A DNA stretch of 64,000 nucleotides from Pseudomonas sp. TH15 (GCF_016651105.1 NZ_JAEKEL010000001.1:588001-652000), one strand, 5' to 3'; shown: positions 28,842 to 37,836, numbered from the stretch's first letter. Notes: a model not told the origin generated them from the letters alone. Translations and numbers: made by a program.

Positions 28842-29654
28842 TCAGCTCTGACAGCGTGGGCAAAAGACACTGGCGCGCTGCCCGAGGCGCACGTCCCGCA
28901 GCTCTGTGCCGCAGACTTTGCAGGGCTCACTGCCACGACCGTAGACGAACAGTTCCTGCTGGAAGTAGCCCGGCTGGCCGTCGCCGCCGATAAAATCGCG
29001 CAACGTAGTGCCGCCCCGCTCGATGGCATGGGCGAGGATGCGTTTGATCTCGATTGCCAGTTTCAGGTATCGCGCCCGGGAAATGCTCTTCGCTTCACGG
29101 CGCGGGTCGATGCCGGCAGCGAACAACGCTTCTGTCGCATAGATATTGCCGACACCCACCACCACCGCGTTGTCCATGATGAACGGCTTGACCGCCATGG
29201 AGCGCCCGCGAGACTTCTGGAACAAGCGCTCGCCATCGAACAGATCGGTCAACGGCTCCGGCCCCAGGCGAATCAGCAATTCGTGATTGAGCGGGTCCAG
29301 GCTCCAGAGCATCGCGCCAAACCGGCGTGGGTCGGTGTAACGCAGGGCCAGGCCAGACTCGAGTTCAATATCCACATGCTCATGCTTGGCCGCCGGGGTG
29401 CCGACCTCGACCAGGCGCAAATTCCCTGACATCCCCAAATGGCTGATCAAGGTGCCGACCTCGGCATTGATCAACAGGTACTTGGCGCGTCGTTCCACCA
29501 GCACAATGCGCTGGCCGGACAGCCGCACATCCAGGTCTTCGGGAATTGGCCAGCGCAGACGCCGGTCGCGCACGATCACCCGGCTGACGCGCTGGCCTTC
29601 CAGGTGCGGGGCGATGCCCCGGCGGGTGGTTTCGACTTCTGGCAGTTCAGGCAT
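28842..29654 (-). CDS. mutM: Formamidopyrimidine-DNA glycosylase
   Basis: A 270-residue bifunctional DNA glycosylase/AP lyase that removes 8-oxoguanine and formamidopyrimidines. After Met removal the N-terminus [12 protein letters not shown] supplies catalytic P1 and E2. The H2TH region ([19 protein letters not shown]) and the C-terminal zinc finger ([13 protein letters not shown]) are intact. The stop lies 55 bases from the small-protein gene and the start 12 bases after the HDOD gene, so they probably share transcripts. Confidence 0.97.
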   Translation of the reverse strand: MPELPEVETTRRGIAPHLEGQRVSRVIVRDRRLRWPIPEDLDVRLSGQRIVLVERRAKYLLINAEVGTLISHLGMSGNLRLVEVGTPAAKHEHVDIELESGLALRYTDPRRFGAMLWSLDPLNHELLIRLGPEPLTDLFDGERLFQKSRGRSMAVKPFIMDNAVVVGVGNIYATEALFAAGIDPRREAKSISRARYLKLAIEIKRILAHAIERGGTTLRDFIGGDGQPGYFQQELFVYGRGSEPCKVCGTELRDVRLGQRASVFCPRCQS

Positions 29655-29666
29655 GGTGCTCTCGAA

Positions 29667-30533
29667 TCAATGCGCGCCGAGGTCACGGATCGTTTGCTTG
29701 AGGGTTTCGAAATCGTAATCCGAGAGACCGACATAATCGAGCACCAAAGGCCCGACGCTGTTCCACTCGTGGTCCTCGGACTGGTTACCCAGCACCCGAT
29801 AGGACGCGCAAATGTGTTCGGCCATTTTCAGGATCGACAGCAGGTTTTTCAGCTGGCTGTTGCGCGAGGATTCATCACTGAAGATCGCCAGCGCATTGTG
29901 GTGATTGGCGATGGCGGCGGTGATGTGTTCCGGCAAGCGCCAGGACTTGGCGGTGTAATAACCGACCACGGCGTGGTTGGTGTTGAACACCCGGTTCTCG
30001 GTGTCCACTACCCGGCATTCGGCACTCGCGTTGGCGTAGGCCTCTTCCAGGGTTTTCATGTAGTCGGGGAAACGCTTGAGCATCAACGGCACGCCGCAGT
30101 CATGGAACAAACCCAGCGCATAAGCCTCGTCGCCGGCCTGGGAGCCGATGCGCTTGGCCAGCGTCAGGCATGTCATCGCCACATCCTGAGCGGTGTCCCA
30201 GAACCGGTTCAGGGTCACGATGGTGTCGTCGTTCATCTCACCCTTGATCGACTGCGCGTTGATCAGGTTGATGATCGAACGGCTGCCCAGCAAATTCACT
30301 GCACGCTGGATCGAAGCGATCTTGTTACTCAAGCCGTAGTAAGGCGAGTTGACGATTTTCAGCAGTGCCCCGGAGAGGCCTGGGTCCTGGGCAATCAGTT
30401 TCGCGATCACTTCCAGGTCCGGATCGGGCATGTACTGTTCCATCTGCAGATCCACCATGATCTGCGGCTGGGCCGGCACGCTGATGCCTTGCAGGGACTG
30501 TTGAATCTGTTCGGAACTCAGCTCTTGGGACAT
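29667..30533 (-). CDS. HDOD domain protein
   Basis: A 288-residue protein whose core is an HDOD domain, related to HD phosphohydrolases but usually non-catalytic and used in signalling. Typical segments are LIAQDPGLSGALLKIVNSPY, ASIQRAVNLLGSRSIINLI and ALGLFHDCGVPLML, where an H-D pair survives. No separate output domain is attached. It is cotranscribed with mutM by position. Its role is unknown. Confidence 0.87.
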   Translation of the reverse strand: MSQELSSEQIQQSLQGISVPAQPQIMVDLQMEQYMPDPDLEVIAKLIAQDPGLSGALLKIVNSPYYGLSNKIASIQRAVNLLGSRSIINLINAQSIKGEMNDDTIVTLNRFWDTAQDVAMTCLTLAKRIGSQAGDEAYALGLFHDCGVPLMLKRFPDYMKTLEEAYANASAECRVVDTENRVFNTNHAVVGYYTAKSWRLPEHITAAIANHHNALAIFSDESSRNSQLKNLLSILKMAEHICASYRVLGNQSEDHEWNSVGPLVLDYVGLSDYDFETLKQTIRDLGAH

Positions 30534-30657
30534 AAGTACACACTCTGGGACAGGCGGGGATTCTAACCTTTAAAAAGTTGGATCCGACACATTGGCCGGC
30601 AGATCGCCGAAAATTTCATCTATTGCCCAGTCATTCCTGGGCTGATGTGCAAGCGTC

Positions 30658-30751
30658 TGTGGCGAGGGAGATTGCTCCCGCTGGACGGCGACGCCGGCCC
30701 AAAATCAACGACTGCTCCGCAGCCGAACGGGGGCAAGCCCCCTCACCACAG
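30658..30751. repeat. REP pair, GTGGCGAGGG type, diverged
   Basis: Inverted copies (TGTGGCGAGGGAGATTGCTC and GGGGCAAGCCCCCTCACCAC) lie upstream of rlmI, close to its likely promoter. The two arms have drifted apart more than in other copies. Confidence 0.75.
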
Positions 30752-30836
30752 GAAGCTCCCGCGCCACAGGTCTATCTGCCAAGCCGGGGCCTTGCACAAC
30801 ACGCTATACTCCCGCTCTTTTTTCCGGAGCGACGTC

Positions 30837-32033
30837 ATGTCCCTGCCTAGCCTGCGCCTCAAAGCCAACGCCGACCGTCGCCTGCGAAACGGCCACTTGT
30901 GGGTCTATAGCAACGAAATCGATGTAGCGGCGACCCCTTTGCACGGTTTCAAGGCCGGTGACCAGGCGATCCTCGAAGCCGCCGGCGGCAAGCCGCTGGG
31001 CATCGTCGCCATGAGCCCGAACAACCTGATCTGCGCACGCCTGCTGTCGCGCGACATCAAGTTGCCATTGGACAAATCGCTGCTGGTGCATCGCCTGAAC
31101 GTCGCCCTGTCCCTGCGCGATCGCCTGTTCGACAAGCCGTTCTATCGCCTGGTCTACGGTGATTCGGACCTGTTGCCAGGCCTGGTCGTCGACCGTTTCG
31201 GCGACATCCTGGTGGTCCAGATCGCTTCGGCGACCATGGAAGCTCATAAAGAAGACGTGATCGCAGCGCTGACCCAAGTGCTCAAGCCGAGCGGCATTCT
31301 GTTCAAGAACGACTCCGCGGCCCGTGACGCCGAAGGCCTCAACCGCTACGTCGAAACCGTATTCGGCCTGGTGCCGGAATGGGTTGCGCTGGAAGAGAAT
31401 GGCGTGAAGTTCGAGGCGCCTGTCATTCAAGGCCAGAAAACCGGCTGGTTCTACGACCACCGCATGAACCGCGCACGCCTGGCGCCGTATGCCAAAGGTA
31501 AGCGCGTGCTCGACCTGTACAGCTACATCGGCGGCTGGGGCGTGCAAGCCGCCGCGTTCGGCGCCAGTGAAGTGTTCTGCGTCGACTCCTCAGCCTTCGC
31601 CCTCGACGGCGTCGAGCGCAACGCCGCGCTGAACGGCGTCGCCGAGAAAATGACCTGCGTCGAAGGCGATGTGTTTGAAGCCCTGAAAGAGCTCAAAGCC
31701 AGCGAAGAACGATTCGACGTGATCGTCGCCGACCCGCCGGCCTTCATCAAACGCAAGAAAGACATGAAGAACGGTGAAGGCGCCTACCGTCGCCTGAACG
31801 AGCAAGCCATGCGCCTGCTCAGCAAGGACGGCATCCTGATCAGCGCTTCGTGCTCGATGCACCTGCCGGAAGACGATCTGCAGAACATCCTGCTGACCAG
31901 CGCCCGTCACCTGGACCGCAACATCCAAATGCTGGAACGTGGCGGTCAGGGCCCGGATCACCCGGTTCACCCGGCCATCGCCGAAACCCGCTACATCAAG
32001 AGCATCACCTGCCGTCTGCTGCCAAACAGCTGA
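30837..32033 (+). CDS. rlmI: 23S rRNA (cytosine-1962-C5)-methyltransferase RlmI-like
   Basis: A 398-residue RNA methyltransferase. The N-terminal PUA domain (LKANADRRLRNGHLWVYSNE) is followed by a central EEHEE-like domain and a Rossmann SAM domain with VLDLYSYIGGWGVQAAAFGA, VIVADPPAFIKRKKD and ISASCSMHL (putative catalytic Cys). I start at MSLPSLRL since upstream codons run into the REP element. It stands alone, with a strong terminator after it at 32043. The AT-rich cluster begins next. Confidence 0.9.
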   Translation: MSLPSLRLKANADRRLRNGHLWVYSNEIDVAATPLHGFKAGDQAILEAAGGKPLGIVAMSPNNLICARLLSRDIKLPLDKSLLVHRLNVALSLRDRLFDKPFYRLVYGDSDLLPGLVVDRFGDILVVQIASATMEAHKEDVIAALTQVLKPSGILFKNDSAARDAEGLNRYVETVFGLVPEWVALEENGVKFEAPVIQGQKTGWFYDHRMNRARLAPYAKGKRVLDLYSYIGGWGVQAAAFGASEVFCVDSSAFALDGVERNAALNGVAEKMTCVEGDVFEALKELKASEERFDVIVADPPAFIKRKKDMKNGEGAYRRLNEQAMRLLSKDGILISASCSMHLPEDDLQNILLTSARHLDRNIQMLERGGQGPDHPVHPAIAETRYIKSITCRLLPNS

Positions 32034-32042
32034 TCGGTCAGT

Positions 32043-32078
32043 AAAAACGGGGAGCCCAAGGGCTCCCCGTTTTATTTT
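32043..32078 (+). terminator. Intrinsic terminator of rlmI
   Basis: The stem ACGGGGAGCCC / GGGCTCCCCGT has a short CAA-type loop, followed by TTTATTTT. Confidence 0.92.
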
Positions 32079-32255
32079 AGGACGGTGCAATGCCGTCGGC
32101 GCCCATTAAATCCAATTCATTCCTACAACTAACTTCCTGAACTCTTGCAGGAAATTTCTCTGCATTCCTGATTTAGCGAAAAACAACTTACAAATAAGCG
32201 TTTGACGTAAGGTTTGCTCCGACAAATTTACGGAATCTTCCTACTTAATATCCAC

Positions 32256-32283
32256 TTGCCAATAATTAATTAGTAACTATGAT
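32256..32283 (+). promoter_or_regulatory. Candidate sigma-70 promoter of the small peptide operon
   Basis: TTGCCA (32256-32261), a 16-base AT-rich spacer and TATGAT (32278-32283) match the consensus at 5/6 and 5/6. A transcript would start near 32290 and give a leader of about 45 bases before the 23-codon gene. The upstream sequence 32100-32255 is AT-rich, which may act as an UP-type region. I see no gene in 32080-32335. Confidence 0.5.
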
Positions 32284-32288
32284 TGAGT

Positions 32289-32306
32289 TGTCACCACGAG
32301 GTGGCA
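32289..32306 (+). promoter_or_regulatory. Short inverted repeat at the probable transcript start
   Basis: TGTCACC / GGTGGCA, arms of seven with one mismatch and a four-base ACGA centre, lies directly downstream of the candidate -10 box. It could be a repressor site or a 5' stabilising stem. No regulator gene is adjacent. Confidence 0.4.
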
Positions 32307-32335
32307 CTCACTATCACTTACATGGAGTTAAAAAC

Positions 32336-32407
32336 ATGAAAGCAATTACTCTGGAAACCAACAAAATCGCTAACCTGGCTTTTCTGGTCGCCCCTAAAGC
32401 CCGTTAA
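32336..32407 (+). CDS. 23-residue peptide, candidate RiPP precursor
   Basis: The ORF runs ATG to TAA and encodes a peptide beginning MKAITLETNK and ending AFLVAPKAR, preceded by the ribosome site TGGAGTTAAAAAC. It is first in a compact operon with a SagB-type dehydrogenase, an AurF-like diiron oxygenase and an MFS exporter. The N-terminal part is polar and could be a leader; the C-terminal part is hydrophobic with Pro and two basic residues. It has no Cys or Ser, and its only Thr residues are near the N-terminus, so azole formation in the core is unlikely. The size recalls PqqA, but it lacks the PqqA Glu-x-x-x-Tyr pair. A leader peptide for attenuation is the main alternative. I do not recognise a family. 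Confidence 0.65.
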   Translation: MKAITLETNKIANLAFLVAPKAR

Positions 32408-32415
32408 GTAAGCGA

Positions 32416-32445
32416 GACGCTGGGGAGTGCCGGCTACCCAGCGTC
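32416..32445 (+). promoter_or_regulatory. Stem-loop between the peptide gene and the enzyme genes
   Basis: GACGCTGGG (32416-32424) is fully complementary to CCCAGCGTC (32437-32445), with a 12-base loop and no T-run after it. A stem placed nine bases after a precursor gene, without a full terminator, is typical of operons that need more precursor peptide than enzyme; partial termination or mRNA protection would do this. Confidence 0.7.
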
Positions 32446-32476
32446 CACCCGACCCTTCCAGAGTGAAGTATTGAAC

Positions 32477-33550
32477 ATGCACATCAATCCGTACCTATTC
32501 ATATTACCGCGCACGCCCGGACAAATAGTCTGGAACTACAAAGACCACGTTCAACATGAACTCGATCTTAATTACGCCTGCCGACTTGCCAAACTTATCG
32601 ACAATCCGAACATATTCGATCACGGCAACATAATAGACACACAACTGTTAAGCGCAGGAATACTAACCGTTTCAAAAATAGACAACCCTGAATGGGGTTG
32701 GGATGAACTGTCGAAGATTTATCACATCGGCACTCAGAATATCCCGTGCGAACAGACACCACAGAATATCCACGAATGGTCCCGACAATACCTGAGCCAC
32801 TGCAATGAAGTGCTGAGCAAACCGGCACCCGAAAACGAGCGTCCAGCGCCGGATGCGAGCGAGCGCATCGTGCTGCCCGCGCCTTGCGAGTTGGCCGATG
32901 ACAGCCTCGGCAGCGCGCTGCGTCAGCGCAAGACCTGTCGTTCCTATACCGGTGAAGCGATCACGCTGAATGACGTCGCCACCCTGCTTTACTTGTCCCT
33001 CGGCTTTCTTCACGAGCGCGAAAACGACCGCGACGACAGCATCGCCAATGGTCTCCACGCCCGTCGCAGCAGCCCTTCGGGCGGAGGACTGAATGCGTGT
33101 GAAGGTTTTGTTCTGGCACAGAATGTCCGCGGCCTGGAGCCCGGCATTTATGCCTATCACTCGGCAGAGCATGCCCTGAGCCTGATCAACCCTTTGCCCG
33201 AATCGGCGCTGGGCAACCTGCTCGGCGGCCAACACTTCATCAATAACCTGCCGCTGGGGCTGTTCATCACTGCGCGCTTCGACAAGCTCTGGTGGAAATA
33301 CGAACATTCGCGGGCCTATCGCATGGCCTTCGTCGAAGCGGGCCACCTTTCGCAATCGTTCCAGTTGATAGCCACAGCGCTGGGTCTCAATACCTGGCTG
33401 ACCGGCGCGTTTGGCGATCATCAGGTCGAGAACCTGCTGGGCATCACCGGCAGCGCCGAGCAGCCGCTGTTCTTTGTCGGTTGCGGCGCCAGCGACGGTC
33501 AGGCGATGTGTCAGGAAATGCAGACCCTGCTGCAGGAAACGCAAGCATGA
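32477..33550 (+). CDS. SagB-type flavin-dependent dehydrogenase
   Basis: A 357-residue protein with a C-terminal nitroreductase-like FMN domain of the SagB/McbC kind. It has RQRKTCRSYTGEAI (Arg/Ser FMN contacts), SSPSGGGLNACEGFVLAQN, LEPGIYAYHSAEHALSLI and FVEAGHLSQSFQLIATALGL. The first 110 residues are a separate helical region (LDLNYACRLAKLIDN, GWDELSKIYHIGTQN) that could recognise the peptide. I prefer ATG 32477, eight bases after GAGTGAAG, over TTG 32471. No YcaO or E1-like partner is nearby, so azoline oxidation is not its obvious job. The first third is AT-rich against its neighbours. The stop overlaps the next start by four bases. Confidence 0.82.
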   Translation: MHINPYLFILPRTPGQIVWNYKDHVQHELDLNYACRLAKLIDNPNIFDHGNIIDTQLLSAGILTVSKIDNPEWGWDELSKIYHIGTQNIPCEQTPQNIHEWSRQYLSHCNEVLSKPAPENERPAPDASERIVLPAPCELADDSLGSALRQRKTCRSYTGEAITLNDVATLLYLSLGFLHERENDRDDSIANGLHARRSSPSGGGLNACEGFVLAQNVRGLEPGIYAYHSAEHALSLINPLPESALGNLLGGQHFINNLPLGLFITARFDKLWWKYEHSRAYRMAFVEAGHLSQSFQLIATALGLNTWLTGAFGDHQVENLLGITGSAEQPLFFVGCGASDGQAMCQEMQTLLQETQA

Positions 33551-34523
33551 GCGCGCTGACCCCGGATCAACTCGAAGCACCTGTATCCTGGCCGCTCAAG
33601 TTCACCCTCAACGACTGGGACAACCGCGCTTCGGTGCGCACCAGCCAACATGACTACCAATTGCCGGATGACCTGCAGCAACAGCTGCAAACCCGCCACT
33701 GGTTTCCTCCGGCATTCCTGCCGTACCTGGCGCACCCTGCCGTTCAGGCCGCGGGCCTCGATGTTACGCACAGGCTGGCGGCCAACCATCTGGTGTATTT
33801 CCTCGACTACACCACCCTGCTCGAACATCGCATCGTCAACCGCGCGGTAGAAACCATCGTTCATGGCGAACTGGATCTCAACATCCCGCAACGGATGAAA
33901 ACGGCGGCGTTGCAGCTCTATACCGACGAAGGTTTCCACGCATTGTTCTCCAATAGCCTTGCCGAGCAGATTGCCCGTTTTTACGGCATCACCCAGCGTC
34001 CAATGATGCCCCAGCGGATCACCCGGCTGAACGCTCTGCTCGCCCAAACCCCGGACCGGCACAGCGCACTGGCCTGGTTCCTGGTCGGCTTTGTATCGGA
34101 GACGATTATCGCCAGGGAACTGCTCGACGTTTGCCGCGAGTCGCTGGTGACCAGCGTTCAGGAGATGCTCAGGGATCACCTCACGGACGAGGCGCGCCAC
34201 AGTCGCTATTTTTCAGAGGTGTTCCACTACCTGTGGCTGACCCTGACCAGCAGTCAGCGCACGTTTGCGGCAAAAATCCTGCTGGAAGTCATCAGGATTT
34301 TTTCGAAGTCGATGAACGCTGGCTACAACAGAGTTTGCGTGGTGCGGGTATTGCCGACAGTGCCATCAGGGAAATTCTCGACGGTTTGGTCAATGCACAC
34401 GCCGGCCGTCAGCGCGCCAAAACGGGAGCAATGGCTACGCTCGACGCACTGGAAAAAGCCGGATTCTTCGCACTCCCCAACAACCAGAAACTTTTTGCCA
34501 AGGCAGGATTGATCGATGGATGA
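33547..34523 (+). CDS. AurF-like diiron oxygenase, frameshifted at a T6 run
   Basis: The frame from ATG 33547 encodes a ferritin-like diiron protein of the AurF/CmlI type. Candidate metal ligands are E93 or E102, E128-x-x-H131 (YTDEGFHALF), E185 (SETIIARELL) and E215-x-x-H218 (TDEARHSRYF). Near 34300 the meaningful frame changes by -1. After codon 252 (TTT within TTTTTT, 34298-34303), the reading that continues FEVDERWLQQSLRGAG and ends FAKAGLIDG at 34523 looks like real protein. The unshifted frame gives a Pro/Ser-rich tail to 34512. With the shift the product would have 325 residues and its stop would overlap the MFS start by eight bases. It could be an assembly error, a recent mutation or slippage; all metal ligands precede the shift. 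Confidence 0.75.
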
Positions 34524-35739
34524 TGGAAAATCTGTGGTGACCACCCGACAACGACGCGCAGCTGTCAGCTTGCTCATGGCGATGGTGCTGCTGGGCGTGT
34601 TTCCGCTGGATGTCCTGCTGCCTTCTTTTCCGGCGCTGGCCGGACACTTCCGTACCTCCCCGGCGGACATCGCGCTGTCGATCAGCCTGTTTGCGGTGGG
34701 CATCGCCTTTGCTCAAGTATTGATAGGCCCGCTGTCAGACGTGATCGGCCGCAAGGGTTTGCTGCTGGCAGGCATGGCGGTCTCGATGATCGGCGCGCTC
34801 GGCTGCGTGGCCACCAGTGATTACACGTTGTTCCTGATATTCCGCGTGGTGCAGGCCCTGGGCTGCGGCTGTTTCGTGTTGTCACAGGCCTTGGTGCAGG
34901 ATCTGTTCGAAGGCGAGCAGCGTGACCGTCTGCGCATTCTGATGGTGACCGCCACGGGGATCTTCATTTCGGTGTCGCCCCTGGCCGGCACCTTCCTGCA
35001 GGCCACCCTCGGCTGGCGCGGCAGCTTCTGGGTGTTCGCCGTGCTGGCTGCCGTCGTGCTGATCAAAGCCTGGCTGTTCCTGAACAACAGTCGCCCTGCT
35101 CACAGCGGCGTGCGCCTGGGTTTCATTCAGTCGTACCGGCGGGTGCTGGGAGATTTCGAATTCGTCAGCTATTGGCTGGTGTCGGCATTTGCCTTTGCCT
35201 GCCACTTCTCCTTCATCGTGATTTCGCCGCTGATCTTCATGGATCAACTGCAAATGGCGCCCTATGACTTCTCACTGATTCTGCTGATCTACGGTGCCGC
35301 CTATGTGGTGGGCGGCATCGTCGCCACACTGCTGAGTCGACGGGTCCGCCCCGGCCAGCAAATCATCGTCGGCCTGAGCCTGATTCTGCTGTCGGGTCTG
35401 ACGATGCTGTACCTGTCCGCGAACTTTGCGCTGGCACCGGCCACCGTGCTGATCCCGATGCTGATCTGCACCGCCGGTACCACCATTGCCCGCCCGGCTG
35501 CCACGTCAAAGGCCATGAACGTGTTCCCCGAGATTGCCGGCACCTCGGCCTCGGCAGGCAGCACCCTCATCTTCATTTGCGGTGGCCTTATCAGCGCGCT
35601 GATCAGTTTGAGCCCGGCCAACCTGCAATTGACATTGGGCTACAGCTTTATTCTGCTGAGCACCGTGGCGTTGGCGCTCAACAGGCACATCAGTCTTCGC
35701 GCCAGAATCCTCGAAGCCAACGCCGTGGGTGGTGATTAG
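34516..35739 (+). CDS. MFS exporter, Bcr/CflA type
   Basis: A 407-residue drug/H+ antiporter-like protein with about 12 membrane helices. It has the MFS loop motif GPLSDVIGRKGLL between helices 2 and 3 and the Bcr/CflA-like FPLDVLLPSFPALAGHF at the N-terminus. Its start lies inside the end of the diiron gene, so it is part of the same operon. It probably exports the product made from the 23-residue peptide or gives self-resistance. The size of known substrates suggests a small molecule, not a long peptide. Confidence 0.85.
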   Translation: MDDGKSVVTTRQRRAAVSLLMAMVLLGVFPLDVLLPSFPALAGHFRTSPADIALSISLFAVGIAFAQVLIGPLSDVIGRKGLLLAGMAVSMIGALGCVATSDYTLFLIFRVVQALGCGCFVLSQALVQDLFEGEQRDRLRILMVTATGIFISVSPLAGTFLQATLGWRGSFWVFAVLAAVVLIKAWLFLNNSRPAHSGVRLGFIQSYRRVLGDFEFVSYWLVSAFAFACHFSFIVISPLIFMDQLQMAPYDFSLILLIYGAAYVVGGIVATLLSRRVRPGQQIIVGLSLILLSGLTMLYLSANFALAPATVLIPMLICTAGTTIARPAATSKAMNVFPEIAGTSASAGSTLIFICGGLISALISLSPANLQLTLGYSFILLSTVALALNRHISLRARILEANAVGGD

Positions 35740-35994
35740 CCTGCCGGTCGTCATTCCACACACACCGTCGGTGCTGCAACAACACTTTCCGGCATTCCCT
35801 CTTGACGCCAGCGGTGTAGAATCGCGGGATTCATCGCCATTCATCCCCCGGCGGGTTTATGAGCTCAGGCTGAGGCAAGCGGCGATCCCGCAAAGTCATC
35901 GGCAACTTCCGGACACACGGCCATTTCTGAGTGTTCCAGACGTCAATAGAAGCTCACTCCCCTTTGATACCTGATTAGCCGCCCGGAGTGCTCC

Positions 35995-37836
35995 ATGCCT
36001 GATTACCGCTCGAAAACATCCACCCACGGCCGCAACATGGCCGGCGCCCGCGCACTGTGGCGCGCCACCGGGATGAAAGATGACGACTTCAAGAAGCCGA
36101 TCATCGCCATTGCCAACTCCTTCACCCAGTTCGTACCGGGCCACGTCCACCTCAAGGACCTTGGCCAACTGGTCGCCCGCGAAATCGAACGGGCCGGCGG
36201 TGTCGCCAAAGAATTCAACACCATCGCCGTGGATGACGGCATCGCCATGGGCCACGACGGCATGCTGTATTCGCTGCCGAGCCGCGAGATCATCGCCGAC
36301 TCCGTCGAATACATGGTCAACGCCCACTGCGCCGACGCCATCGTCTGCATCTCCAACTGCGACAAGATCACCCCTGGCATGCTGATGGCCGCCCTGCGCC
36401 TGAACATTCCGGTGATCTTCGTTTCCGGCGGTCCGATGGAAGCCGGCAAGACTAAACTGGCCAGCCACGGTCTCGACTTGGTCGATGCCATGGTGATCGC
36501 CGCCGACTCCAGCGCTTCTGACGAGAAAGTCGCTGAGTACGAGCGCAGCGCTTGCCCGACCTGCGGTTCGTGCTCCGGCATGTTCACCGCCAATTCGATG
36601 AACTGCCTGGTTGAAGCCCTGGGCCTGGCATTGCCGGGCAACGGTTCGACCCTGGCCACCCACAGCGACCGCGAGCAATTGTTCCTGCAAGCCGGCCGCA
36701 CCATCGTCGACCTGTGCAAGCGTTACTACGGCGACAACGATGAGTCGGTATTGCCGCGCAACATCGCCAACTTCAAGGCGTTCGAAAACGCCATGACGCT
36801 GGACATCGCCATGGGCGGTTCCACCAACACCATCCTGCACTTGCTGGCCGCCGCCCAGGAAGCCGAGATCGACTTCGACCTGAAGGACATCGACCGCCTC
36901 TCCCGCCACGTGCCGCAACTGTGCAAAGTCGCGCCAAATATCCAGAAGTACCACATGGAAGACGTACACCGCGCCGGTGGCATCTTCAGCATCCTCGGCT
37001 CGCTGGCTCGTGGCGGCCTGCTGCACACCGAGCTGCCGACCGTGCACAGCAAAAGCATGGCCGAAGGCATCGCCAAGTGGGACATCACCCAGACCACCGA
37101 CGAAGCCGTGCATCACTTCTTCAAGGCCGGCCCTGCGGGCATCCCGACGCAAACCGCGTTCAGCCAGTCGACCCGTTGGGAAACCCTGGACGACGACCGT
37201 GAAAACGGCTGCATTCGCAGTGTCGAGCACGCTTATTCGCAAGAAGGCGGCCTCGCCGTTCTGTACGGCAACATCGCCCTGGACGGTTGCGTGGTGAAAA
37301 CCGCCGGCGTCGACGAGTCGATCCACGTCTTCGAAGGCAACGCGAAGATCTTCGAAAGCCAGGACAGCGCCGTACGCGGCATCCTCGCTGACGAAGTGAA
37401 GGCCGGCGACATCGTGATCATCCGTTACGAAGGTCCGAAAGGCGGCCCGGGCATGCAGGAAATGCTGTACCCAACGTCCTACCTGAAATCCAAAGGCCTG
37501 GGCAAAGCCTGCGCGCTGCTCACCGACGGTCGTTTCTCCGGCGGCACCTCGGGTCTGTCCATCGGTCACGCTTCGCCAGAAGCCGCTGCCGGCGGTGCGA
37601 TTGGTCTGGTGCAGGACGGCGACAAAGTGCTGATCGACATTCCGAACCGCTCGATCAACCTGTTGATCAGCGATGAAGAACTGGCGGCACGCCGGGTCGA
37701 GCAAGACCAGAAAGGCTGGAAACCGGTAGAGAAACGTCCACGTAAAGTGACCACCGCGCTGAAAGCCTACGCCCTGCTGGCCACCAGCGCTGACAAGGGT
37801 GCTGTGCGTAACAAGGCGATGCTCGACGGGCTGTAA
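35995..37836 (+). CDS. ilvD: Dihydroxy-acid dehydratase
   Basis: A 613-residue Fe-S dehydratase for isoleucine, valine and pantothenate synthesis. It has the cluster Cys in [11 protein letters not shown] and [16 protein letters not shown], and [19 protein letters not shown] near the active site. Length is normal. The 255 bases upstream (35740-35994) hold no gene I can support; TAGAAT at 35816-35821 is a possible -10. A strong terminator follows. Confidence 0.97.
   Translation: MPDYRSKTSTHGRNMAGARALWRATGMKDDDFKKPIIAIANSFTQFVPGHVHLKDLGQLVAREIERAGGVAKEFNTIAVDDGIAMGHDGMLYSLPSREIIADSVEYMVNAHCADAIVCISNCDKITPGMLMAALRLNIPVIFVSGGPMEAGKTKLASHGLDLVDAMVIAADSSASDEKVAEYERSACPTCGSCSGMFTANSMNCLVEALGLALPGNGSTLATHSDREQLFLQAGRTIVDLCKRYYGDNDESVLPRNIANFKAFENAMTLDIAMGGSTNTILHLLAAAQEAEIDFDLKDIDRLSRHVPQLCKVAPNIQKYHMEDVHRAGGIFSILGSLARGGLLHTELPTVHSKSMAEGIAKWDITQTTDEAVHHFFKAGPAGIPTQTAFSQSTRWETLDDDRENGCIRSVEHAYSQEGGLAVLYGNIALDGCVVKTAGVDESIHVFEGNAKIFESQDSAVRGILADEVKAGDIVIIRYEGPKGGPGMQEMLYPTSYLKSKGLGKACALLTDGRFSGGTSGLSIGHASPEAAAGGAIGLVQDGDKVLIDIPNRSINLLISDEELAARRVEQDQKGWKPVEKRPRKVTTALKAYALLATSADKGAVRNKAMLDGL

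Noticed and set aside
32336..32407. The 23-residue peptide as PqqA
   Set aside because: It lacks the Glu-x-x-x-Tyr pair that PqqE crosslinks, and no pqqBCDE genes are nearby.
32336..32407. The 23-residue peptide as an attenuation leader
   Set aside because: No run of one regulatory amino acid, and the following stem has no T-run or competing stem that I can see; not fully excluded.
35729..35974. 81-codon ORF between the MFS gene and ilvD
   Set aside because: Overlaps the MFS end in another frame, has no ribosome site, and its Pro/Ser/Arg-rich translation looks random.
35896..37704. 602-codon open frame on the minus strand
   Set aside because: Fully antisense to ilvD; low-complexity His/Gln/Val-rich translation typical of a GC-rich shadow frame.
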